In this document: in pieces, positions 28,862 to 40,172 of the stretch
Position numbering within the stretch: the stretch's first letter is position 1
Layout of the letters: every line of letters begins with the position of its first letter
Assembly: GCA_003552465.1 (NCBI GenBank)
Contig: PULQ01000091.1
Coordinates: 1 to 46,642, forward strand
DNA: 46,642 bases
Source: Dehalococcoidia bacterium
Lineage (GTDB): Bacteria; Chloroflexota; Dehalococcoidia; GIF9; AB-539-J10
Direction of reading: 5' to 3'
The notes under the pieces: generated by a model
Told to the model about the DNA's origin: nothing
Seen by the model: the letters and a program-made list of their open reading frames with translations, nothing else
Databases searched by the model: none
Made by a program: the position numbers and the translations under genes

Positions 28862-29491
28862 TTAGCGGAGATGCGGGCTCGTGCATTCGCCCTGTACCGG
28901 GCAGGTAAGACACTGTTTCCCCTTGCAGAAGTCGGCTCCCACTCTCACCAGGGCGAGCTCTGTTGACAGCTCCTCGAGGTCCGTCTCGCACAGCCCCAAT
29001 CTGGAGGCCACTTCCATGGCCACGGGTGACAGATCGGGCTTCGCCTTCTCCCAGATACCCTTGAGTTCTCTGAGAAAGGTATTCACGGTTGTCGGCCCCA
29101 CCCCCTTGAACTCCTGCAGCCTCTTCACCAGGTCCCGCTCGTTCTTGGCCTGCGAATACAGGTCCTCGAGCGAACCGTATCTCTCCTTGATCTTGGATGC
29201 TATGTCCAGTATCTTCGATGCCGTGGCGAAGTCGTAGACCACATAGCCCCCGGCGTCCAGCACCTCCACAAGTCTGTCCCAGCCCGCTTCTATGATCGCT
29301 TCAGGAGTCACCAGCCCCTTGCTGCGCAGCGTCCTGTAAGTGTCCTTCGCTATCTGTGCCGACTCTCCACCGGTCAGAAGAACGGCAGCCACGAACCAGC
29401 CGAACCTGTCGTCCCTGTTCTGAAGGTCCAGGCCCAGCTCCTGCGCATAGCCAGGCAGATCTGAGAGTTTCTTCTGAAGCGCTGCTTCCAA
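28862..29491 (-). CDS. HhH-GPD / endonuclease III-like protein with C-terminal Fe-S Cys cluster
   Basis: LQEFKGVGPTTVNTFLRELKG hairpin region; CKGKQCLTCPVQGEC. Confidence 0.75.
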   Translation of the reverse strand: MEAALQKKLSDLPGYAQELGLDLQNRDDRFGWFVAAVLLTGGESAQIAKDTYRTLRSKGLVTPEAIIEAGWDRLVEVLDAGGYVVYDFATASKILDIASKIKERYGSLEDLYSQAKNERDLVKRLQEFKGVGPTTVNTFLRELKGIWEKAKPDLSPVAMEVASRLGLCETDLEELSTELALVRVGADFCKGKQCLTCPVQGECTSPHLR

Positions 29492-29635
29492 GGTCTATCG
29501 ATCGCTCCTTCTACAGGCCTGTCGGCTCCGGCAACCCTGCATCCACGCCTCACTCATCCCTGACCATGATAGCGTCTCCTTCGTGGCATGTCAATTTGGT
29601 GGCTCGGCCGGTGATGACCGTCAGCAAGACTGGAA

Positions 29636-33193
<3,558 letters not shown>

Positions 33194-33991
33194 ACGATCC
33201 CGCTTCACCGGGCATACTCAACGTCAGCAGACTCCCGTTCTCCAATTCCTGCCATCCGTGGTCCAGTCCCGGCAGCCTTTCCGAGGACACGATCGTGCAG
33301 GCCTCGGTCTGCAGATACTTCATGGTGTAATACTTCGGGGATGTCTCTCCCCGCCTGCCGTACATGTTGAGGACGCAGACCTGATCGCTGCCGATCAGTA
33401 TGAAGTTCACCGCCGAGTAGTCCTTGAGCGCCCCGACCGTCGTTTTCACTGCTTCGACCATGTTCCCACTGCGAACCAGGTTCTCCAGGATCACCCGGAA
33501 CAGCTCCTGCGAGTCGCTCGTCTCTTTGGCCGCGAAATCGTGCACCATTCCGTTGTGGCAGAAGTACCAACCGTCATGCTCGAACGGGTGGGTGAACTCG
33601 TGCCTCACGGCGATGCCCGGCGATGCCCTCCTCGCGTGCAGCATCATGAACTCCATCTCCGTTCCGTACAGGCCGTCGAAAGCCGGATCCTCCCAACATG
33701 CTGATTTGCTCCTGTAGCATGTGAGCCTGCCCGATCTCCTCGTCACCACTCCCCAGCCATCGCCGTGAACCTTATCCGGCCGGCCCCGGTACTCATGCTC
33801 CTCGTTCCTGTTCCCGGCCATCGCCAGGAAACCCTCAAGAACCACCGCCCTGGGTATATCACCGATCGCCACCAGCATTCTACAGGCCATGCATCCTCCG
33901 TGTGGCCATTATACATCAGCCCGTGCAGGAGCCCCCCGCACGCCCCCTGCTGTCATCGCCGTCTCCTGTCATCCTGACCTCCCCCATTGTC

Positions 33992-34024
33992 ATTCTTCGT
34001 CCCGATCCAATCGGGACGAAGAAT
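33992..34024. repeat. Perfect 15-bp inverted repeat, 3-nt loop
   Basis: ATTCTTCGTCCCGAT-CCA-ATCGGGACGAAGAAT. Confidence 0.9.
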
Positions 34025-34068
34025 CTCCCCGCGATCCCGCCCACCCTATCCCATCATCGCCCCCTCCT

Positions 34069-34202
34069 GTCATCGCGAGCGAAGCGCGGCGATCCCGTGA
34101 TCCCGCCACCCTCTCCCGTCATCGCGAGGCCCGACTTGTCGGGACGCGGCGATCCCGTGCTCCTGACACGAGACTGCTTCGTCGTCCCGATGGAATCGGG
34201 AC
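34069..34202. repeat. Cluster of short palindromic intergenic repeats (ATCGC...GCGAT outer stem, variable inner hairpins)
   Basis: GTCATCGCGAGCGAAGCGCGGCGATCC; GTCATCGCGAGGCCCGACTTGTCGGGACGCGGCGATCC; GTCCCGATGGAATCGGGAC. Confidence 0.85.
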
Positions 34203-34369
34203 TCCTCGCAGAGACAGGACGAGCATTCAGCATTCAGCCATCAGCGGTCAGTGGGCAGCTAATGAGTAACGCTTGGGCCGAGTGTGAGCCGTCATGATAG
34301 AATATGTGGAACAAGCCTGTGAGGCTCCGCCCTGGTTTGACTCTACCAGTGCATATGAGGAGAGAGCAA

Positions 34370-34600
34370 ATGGTATTCGATCGTATTACAGCTGACCCCG
34401 CCCGAATGGGGGGTGTGCCCTGCATAAGAGATGTGAGGATCCCCGTCTCTACTGTAGTGGGAATGGTCGCGGAGGGTATGAGCGAATCAGAGATCATGCA
34501 GGCCTATCCGGATCTGCAGGTGGAAGACATACGCCAGGCCCTTAGCTACGCTGCCGAAGCGGTGCGGGAGCGAGAACTACCCCTTGTATCAACTCCATGA
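34370..34600 (+). CDS. DUF433-type protein (putative antitoxin)
   Basis: [63 protein letters not shown]; start trimmed, GAGGAGAG upstream. Confidence 0.88.
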   Translation: MVFDRITADPARMGGVPCIRDVRIPVSTVVGMVAEGMSESEIMQAYPDLQVEDIRQALSYAAEAVRERELPLVSTP

Positions 34601-34989
34601 AGTTCCTGGTAGACAATGCTCTGTCACCGCTGGTAGCAAACGGGTTGCGCAGCGCTGGCCACGATGCTATCCACCTCAGGGAGATTCGGCTCCAATCCGC
34701 TTCTGATGAGCACATCTTCGTGCGAGCTGCCGCCGACGACCGCGTCCTGATATCGGCCGATACTGACTTTGCCGCCTTGTTGGCTCTGAGGAGGTTGAGG
34801 AAACCATCGGTGATCCTGTTCCGCCGGTCATGGAGGCGTCCCTGTGACCAGGTGGCTTTTCTGCTGTCCAACCTGCCAAATCTGGAGGAGGCGTTGAGGG
34901 ACGGCAGCATAGTCATCTTCCACGACAAGCGTATCCGTGTTCGCACTTTGCCGATAGGCGGCCACGAAGAGGAGACACCCCAAATCTAG
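34597..34989 (+). CDS. DUF5615 PIN-like protein (putative toxin)
   Basis: [30 protein letters not shown]...[22 protein letters not shown] overlap with DUF433 gene. Confidence 0.88.
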   Translation: MKFLVDNALSPLVANGLRSAGHDAIHLREIRLQSASDEHIFVRAAADDRVLISADTDFAALLALRRLRKPSVILFRRSWRRPCDQVAFLLSNLPNLEEALRDGSIVIFHDKRIRVRTLPIGGHEEETPQI

Positions 34990-35135
34990 CTCGGATCAAC
35001 CGGGCAGGGATCTTCCGGCTGAATTCGGGTCACGGCAATGGACGAATGCGCAGCGCTGGTCATGATGCTCCAACGCATTGATATCCTACAAGATTGAACG
35101 TCATCGCGAAGCCCGCGTGCGACCGGACAGATAGG

Positions 35136-35222
35136 AGCGCACGGTTGTAGTACGACCCTTTAGAGCCTGCCCCGACCATAGTCGGGGGTCGTGCACCGAA
35201 GGTGTGGGGCAGCCATGCGCGT
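35136..35222. ncRNA. Candidate structured RNA with nested/crossing helices (unclassified)
   Basis: Helices GCGCA/TGCGC, GTACGACCC/GGGTCGTGC, CTGCCCC/GGGGCAG, CGAC-cata-GTCG, CACC-gaa-GGTG read directly; no known family recognised. Confidence 0.4.
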
Positions 35223-35240
35223 CTAATTCACCCAGATGAA

Positions 35241-35276
35241 GACAGAGACCCCCGGCTGTCGCTAGGGGCCTCTGTC
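35241..35276. terminator. Candidate terminator hairpin between convergent genes
   Basis: ACAGAGaCCCC-cggctgtcgcta-GGGGcCTCTGT; lies between the DUF5615 gene (+) and the secreted-protein gene (-). Confidence 0.5.
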
Positions 35277-35372
35277 CGTTCCATCTACGGACCTCGATTG
35301 GATAGACCGCCCAACAAGCGGTCTCCCTTTATACCAAGTCTTTCGCTTACACGATTAAGGTCATCGATTGTG

Positions 35373-37256
35373 TTACTTGCCGACCCAGAAGTACAGGTCA
35401 TCGTAGAAGACGTTGATAAATGCCCCCTGGATCAGGTAGCCTTCGAGTTCGTATACCGCATATACTGCCTCGGCAGGGACAGCCCCGGCCAGGTCGAACT
35501 CAGCATACTGTCTACCATCAGTAGTGGGATGACCTTTCACTGGGTTACCGATTATGCCTGTGGTGAAGCTCTCCAGTACGTTATCGTCAATGTCATAGAA
35601 TGTGACTATGAGCTTACCGTAGTCATTATCCTCGATGTCAGTCTTCGCAGAATCGGGCCACAGCTCGGTCTGGATCCATCCACCTGCCGTGAACGGGCAA
35701 CCATCATACCCTGTGACGTCTACCCGCTGCGACATACTCGCCGCATAGCCGATTCCCTCGGCGCTGACGTCTGCTCCTGTGAAGTCGAAGAAGTAGTCAC
35801 CGGAACGAGAGTAGACCATTCCAGTTGATTGTAGGCGCTCGTCGATCGAGCGGACCACACTTGGGGTGAAATCCCAATGGTTCATTCCTTCTTCCGCGCC
35901 GGTGTTGAGCAGCAGTTGTGCCTCAGGGCAGGGGTCACAGATCTTGTACTCGAACCACATGCCCCAGTTCCCGCGCTTGTTGAAGCGCTCGCCCTCGCCC
36001 CAGGCGGTCTCGTCTTCCCAGATCTCCTCGTACTCGAACCCGGATGCGAGGTCCTCCAAGCGATCGGTAGTCCAGAGATCGTTCTCCTCGGTCTCCAGCT
36101 TTGCGTTCAGCCCGGTTTCAAGGTCGATCGTGCACCACCAGCCTTCTATGCCACGATGACCATAGAGGACCTTTTCACCGTATTCATCCAGTCCCCAGGC
36201 GAGCTGCAAGGACAGATAACTTGGGTCTTCGTACAGGATGATGAACTCCTCTTCTTCGATGTGGTAGGAGAAGAAGCCCCTTATGCCCCCCGCACCAGTA
36301 CCACTGCTTCCATAGATCATGCGGTCATCGTAGACGATATCGCCCTGAGTCAGCGCTGGGGCACCAACCATTGCAGACTTGGCCACGTCAGTAACGATTC
36401 CGTCACCGTTGAACGTCACCTTGCCTAGTGTATTGCTGCGGTTGATGAGGTACCAGTAGTATCCATCACCAAACGCCGCGCCCAGCACGTTGTCGTCGTT
36501 GCTGAACTTGTTGTCGGGATCAGCGTCTACCACCGCTTCCGTCTTGACGTCAAAGAAGTAGAGGCTGTTCTGGTCCAGGGTGAAGTACAGCCTCCCATTC
36601 TCTTCATCGAAGGCAAGTGCATTCGGATACCAACGTGGTCCAGGGGTCATATTAGCTTCGCCCCAGACGTCTTCGAAGATGACATCGGTCTCTTGCGCGA
36701 GCGGATAAATCACGTAGATATTGCCTTCATTCTCGTTACCCACGACTGTTCCGACACCGTAGATGGTTGCGCTTACTGCATCGCCGTACCCGGCGAGACG
36801 CTTGACCACCGCGTGGGCAGCGATGTAGAGTTCATCCTCGTAATCGACATCCAGATCCTCGAGCAGGATGCAGAATGCCCACTCTTCCACCCCCTCCAAT
36901 TCATCGTCGCCGTATTCGAACTGGCCGGGAATCGGGTTGGTACCCCACCTGTTGCCACGGGTCTGTGGAATGTCCGCGAGTTCGTTACCTATTGCCAGGT
37001 GGGTCTCGTAGATCCCCCAGCCCTCATCAAGGGCTTCCTCGTTTAGCGCGTAGGTGACGCAAAGTTTCTCATCGTCATTCTCTACTGTGACCGTTCCCAC
37101 CCCCATGTTCTGACCTGCAATCAGGTCAACAACCATCAGGGGCTCACAGTCATCGCATCCATTGCCGTTCTCGTTATCGGCGACCACCGCCGGCGTCAGC
37201 ACCATGGTGAGCACCAATGCCGCGGCCAGCACAATACTGAATATTCCTTTTCTCAT
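35373..37256 (-). CDS. Secreted, strongly acidic multidomain protein (signal peptide; propeller-like middle; carbohydrate-binding-like C-terminus)
   Basis: MRKGIFSIVLAAALVLTMVLTPAVVA signal peptide; VDLIAGQNMGVGTVTVENDDEKLCVTYALNEE... domain; WYPNALAFDEENGRLYFTLDQNSLYFFDVKT; C-terminal LLNTGAEEGMNHWDF... region. Confidence 0.8.
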   Translation of the reverse strand: MRKGIFSIVLAAALVLTMVLTPAVVADNENGNGCDDCEPLMVVDLIAGQNMGVGTVTVENDDEKLCVTYALNEEALDEGWGIYETHLAIGNELADIPQTRGNRWGTNPIPGQFEYGDDELEGVEEWAFCILLEDLDVDYEDELYIAAHAVVKRLAGYGDAVSATIYGVGTVVGNENEGNIYVIYPLAQETDVIFEDVWGEANMTPGPRWYPNALAFDEENGRLYFTLDQNSLYFFDVKTEAVVDADPDNKFSNDDNVLGAAFGDGYYWYLINRSNTLGKVTFNGDGIVTDVAKSAMVGAPALTQGDIVYDDRMIYGSSGTGAGGIRGFFSYHIEEEEFIILYEDPSYLSLQLAWGLDEYGEKVLYGHRGIEGWWCTIDLETGLNAKLETEENDLWTTDRLEDLASGFEYEEIWEDETAWGEGERFNKRGNWGMWFEYKICDPCPEAQLLLNTGAEEGMNHWDFTPSVVRSIDERLQSTGMVYSRSGDYFFDFTGADVSAEGIGYAASMSQRVDVTGYDGCPFTAGGWIQTELWPDSAKTDIEDNDYGKLIVTFYDIDDNVLESFTTGIIGNPVKGHPTTDGRQYAEFDLAGAVPAEAVYAVYELEGYLIQGAFINVFYDDLYFWVGK

Positions 37257-37378
37257 TATTCTCTCCTTTTTGCTTTCCTCTTGATTGCTGTTTGGTCTTT
37301 CTCTTGCCTTATGCCCTCATCGACCCCGGCCGGGCAGGCCGGCCGGCAGAGCCATCGGCTAGCTCATCATAATCGTTA

Positions 37379-37407
37379 CCTGCAGGAATTCCTGCCCTTC
37401 CTGCAGG
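37379..37407. repeat. 10-bp inverted repeat in the leader of the secreted-protein gene
   Basis: CCTGCAGGAA (37379-37388) and TTCCTGCAGG (37398-37407). Confidence 0.8.
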
Positions 37408-37441
37408 GTGAAATAGTCTACTCTCATCTCCAAAACACAGA

Positions 37442-37505
37442 AAACCGACCCAACAACTTAGGGCCGGTTTCACCATTCGCTCCACTCCGTCCAGGTGACC
37501 AATCA
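37442..37505 (-). promoter_or_regulatory. Leader element B (conserved box + hairpin), upstream of secreted protein
   Basis: Minus strand TTGGTCACCTGGACGGAGTGGAGCGAATGGTGAAACCGGCCC-taagttgtt-GGGTCGGTTT; homologous to element A at 39807-39880. Confidence 0.65.
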
Positions 37506-37739
37506 CAGGCGGCGCTTCTCAGCTTCCCTGCTTCGTATTCAGTTGTTCAAGTACAATGCCTTATTATATGGGCAGACAGGGCATTCCTGTCTGTGACATT
37601 AGTCTCACATCAGTTAGCATTTCGAGAAGGTGCCTTCCATCATCCCATCGAACGAGCCACGATCAGGGACCATAACCATACACGCACCCTGCCTGATTCA
37701 TGCTACTTGAATGCTGAACTATAGATCATGCCTCGTATA

Positions 37740-37767
37740 ATTATACTCCGTGGAAGGAGTTTGTCAA
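37740..37767 (-). promoter_or_regulatory. Consensus sigma70-like promoter TTGACA-N16-TATAAT
   Basis: Minus strand TTGACAAACTCCTTCCACGGAGTATAAT. Confidence 0.75.
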
Positions 37768-37789
37768 TACCTTCTGAGGCAGGGTCCTG

Positions 37790-38010
37790 AGAAGATTTCG
37801 CGAGTCGGGCCCCATTTTCTAGAGTGCCTTACCATTATCCTTTCCTGGAAGAATCCCCATTTTTGGGTGATTGCTCTGAGGGACTGGAGTAACGAGGGGA
37901 GGACAAAGGTCTATCATCAACTCCCAGGGTGAACGCAGATCCGAGCGCGGACAATTGACGCGGTTTCTGTGAGAACTGAACAGGTAGCCCAACACCGTGG
38001 CCGGGCTCCA
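37790..38010 (+). pseudogene. Decayed, internally deleted copy of the MerR/BldC-like gene and its upstream region
   Basis: GACTGGAGTAACGAGGGGAGGACAAAGGTCTATCATCAACTCCCAGGGTGAACGC matches 40258-40330; upstream TTTCCTGGAAGAATCCCCATTTTTGGGTGATTG matches 40080-40112; translated remnant LRDWSNEGRTKVYHQLPG*. Confidence 0.75.
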
Positions 38011-38215
38011 TTCGTGAAGATGAAAGCTGAACTCCTTCACCTCGTGGTGATCCTGTTACAGAACACCCACGGTTGCATCTGCATCACCAGGACGCGTCAC
38101 AAGAAGCTTTAGTGATGGGGACCGGTCGCCCGTCGAACACACCTGGTAGGATGCCCTGCCCTACCCACGAACGATTAGTCTGAATGCTCAGGGGCTGATC
38201 CATGATGGTCCCCCT

Positions 38216-38608
38216 TCACTCTCTGGGGGGATGACCGCTGCGGCGCAGCAACGAACGGATCCTGGCGAGCAGTTCGCGCGGATCCAGGGGGGAGGTCAAA
38301 TAAGCGTCGGCACCCATCTCCAGCATCTCCCCCCCCGCCAGTTCCTCCTGCCCCTGCCCGAGCACCACGATCGGAACGTCCGACAGCTCACGGATGCGGA
38401 TGCACAGTTCATCGCCGTTTAACCGACGACTGTTCTCCCGCATCACTATGACGTCCGGAGTGCGTCTGCCCATTTCCACCATTGCCTGCATGCTCTCGAC
38501 GACGCTGGAAACCTGGAAACCCGAGTGCTGAAGAAAGAAAGTTAGATCGTCCGTCACCACAGAATCCGCACAAACCAGCAAAACTCTTCTCACTTCTGAC
38601 CCTGGCAC
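38216..38608 (-). CDS. Stand-alone receiver-domain protein lacking the phosphoacceptor Asp
   Basis: RRVLLVCADSVVTDDLTFFLQHSGFQVSSV...PDVIVMRENSRRLNGDEL...GADAYLTSPLDPRELLARIRSLLRR. Confidence 0.85.
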   Translation of the reverse strand: MPGSEVRRVLLVCADSVVTDDLTFFLQHSGFQVSSVVESMQAMVEMGRRTPDVIVMRENSRRLNGDELCIRIRELSDVPIVVLGQGQEELAGGEMLEMGADAYLTSPLDPRELLARIRSLLRRSGHPPRE

Positions 38609-38754
38609 CTGGTACCTACGCTTAGTTCAAGTCTACACCGGAGTGCCTGCGATGTCAGTGTTGAACCGGTTACATCGCGTAACTTCCGAGTTACAGAAGG
38701 TTTCAAAATGGTTTCAGAAGTATTCAGCGGTCAGCGGTCGGCAAAGCCACTGTC

Positions 38755-39010
38755 ATCGCGAGCCCCGATATCATCGGGACGTGGCGATCTCATGGTCATG
38801 GTGCCCCGCACCGTTCATAACTCCTGCCGATACATCGAGCATCTCCGACAGGAGTCGCGAGTCATCGGACCTCGACACAGTCGGGACCCTAACCCCCTCT
38901 TACCTTAAGAGGGGGGAATGTCGTCGGCTGACATAGGCGAGATTGCTTCAGGGCTGACGCCCTTCGCAATGACGAGGAGAGAGGTCATCGCGAGCGAAGC
39001 GCGGCGATCC
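38755..39010. repeat. Second cluster of ATCGC/GCGAT and ATTGC/GCAAT palindromic repeats
   Basis: TCATCGCGAGCCCCGATATCATCGGGACGTGGCGAT; ATTGCTTCAGGGCTGACGCCCTTCGCAAT; GTCATCGCGAGCGAAGCGCGGCGATCC (27-nt match to the 34.07 kb copy). Confidence 0.85.
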
Positions 39011-39077
39011 GGTGGTTTCGAGACAAGAAGGCGAGACTTCTCAGTAAGGCTGCACAGATCCGGGGTGGGGCTGTCTC

Positions 39078-39794
39078 CTACCTATCGGAGTTAGTCGCCC
39101 TTATGATGTAGCCTACCCCTCTCTCGTTGAGGATGATCTCAGGATCAGAGGGGTCCTTCTCGATCCTGGACCTGAGGCGGTGAACGCTGAGCTTGAGTAT
39201 CTCTTTGTCATCACCGTAGCCAGGCCCCCATACGCGCTGGAGCAGTTCGGTGCTTGTGCACACTCTTCCCGAGTTCTTGACCAGGTGGCTGAGTATCTCA
39301 TACTGAATCGGGGTCAGCTTCACAGGGTTGCCATCGACATACACGTGGCGTGTCGCGTGATCGATGGCCAGCCGCCCGTCCATGAGAGATGACACTCCCT
39401 CATCATTGTGACAGCGGCGCATAATGGCGTTCACCTTGGCAATGACCTCCATGGGGACAAACGACGCGGATATCCATTCGTCGGCACCGGTCTCAAGCGC
39501 CTTGACCTTGTCCATGACATCATCGGTCTCTCCGACGGATATCAGAGGGACCTCGGACAACTCACGAATCCTGGCGATCAGGCCGAAGCGCTCCTCATGT
39601 GTCGAACCATCGCTTTGCCCGGGAAGATGTAGCACGACAAGATGGGGTTGCTCGGAATGGACCAGATGCAGTGTCTCCTCTTCTTCACGGGCATGGACCG
39701 GCACCGCACCGGGCCACCTCACCTTGAGAACCAGCAGGATATACCTGGATATCTCCTCGGGCAAACCAACAAAGAGCGTTTTCATGTCTATCAC
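39078..39794 (-). CDS. OmpR/PhoB-type response regulator with atypical receiver (His at phosphoacceptor position)
   Basis: Receiver QPHLVVLHLPGQSDG; winged-helix DBD LTPIQYEILSHLVKNSGRVCTSTELLQRVWGPGYGDDKEILKLSVHRLRSRIEKDPSDPEIILNERGVGYIIR; likely start ATG 39785. Confidence 0.88.
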   Translation of the reverse strand: MIDMKTLFVGLPEEISRYILLVLKVRWPGAVPVHAREEEETLHLVHSEQPHLVVLHLPGQSDGSTHEERFGLIARIRELSEVPLISVGETDDVMDKVKALETGADEWISASFVPMEVIAKVNAIMRRCHNDEGVSSLMDGRLAIDHATRHVYVDGNPVKLTPIQYEILSHLVKNSGRVCTSTELLQRVWGPGYGDDKEILKLSVHRLRSRIEKDPSDPEIILNERGVGYIIRATNSDR

Positions 39795-39806
39795 CTAACG
39801 AAAAGA

Positions 39807-39880
39807 AGCGAAACCAACCCTGCGGGTCGGTTTCGCTACTGACTCCACCGGATCCAAGCGACCAACTTACAGATCCGGCC
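39807..39880 (-). promoter_or_regulatory. Leader element A (conserved box + 14-bp hairpin, U-rich tail), upstream of response regulator
   Basis: Minus strand CCGGATCTGTAAGTTGGTCGCTTGGATCCGGTGGAGTCAGTAGCGAAACCGACCC-gca-GGGTTGGTTTCGCTTCTTTTCG. Confidence 0.65.
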
Positions 39881-39987
39881 TCAACGTCCCCCAACTGAAA
39901 ATGTGGTGCTCGATCTCCCGGCTTATCCCTCCTTACCGCCCCGGGGTCCGGACCACCGGCCCCGGTGATTCTCCGTTATCCATATCA

Positions 39988-40016
39988 AGGATATGCCAGC
40001 AGCGAGCATAAGTCAA
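39988..40016 (-). promoter_or_regulatory. Sigma70-like promoter TTGACT-N17-TATCCT
   Basis: Minus strand TTGACTTATGCTCGCTGCTGGCATATCCT. Confidence 0.55.
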
Positions 40017-40172
40017 CAGAATTACTTAACCTTTCTTACCAATATCGGAGATTTCTCGGACTATTTTCCCATTACTCTTTTCCGGCAGAAGCCATACCTT
40101 TGGGTGATTGTGCGGTTGGCTCAAGTAGGTTAACCTTGAGACATGTTTGGTGAGGAAAAGAGCGGATAGGAT

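Noticed and set aside
33940-34230. CRISPR-like impression from repeated short motifs
   Set aside because: Repeats are palindromic, of unequal length, with no regular spacers and no cas genes; better described as intergenic palindromic repeats.
35202-35828. 208-aa plus-strand ORF over the structured RNA candidate and the secreted protein 3' end
   Set aside because: Mostly antisense to the secreted-protein CDS and starts inside the hairpin-rich noncoding gap; no motif.
37442-37505. Element B (and A) as a c-di-GMP or other common riboswitch
   Set aside because: No GCAAA/GGTAGC-type core or other class signature I could recognise; kept as an unclassified leader element.
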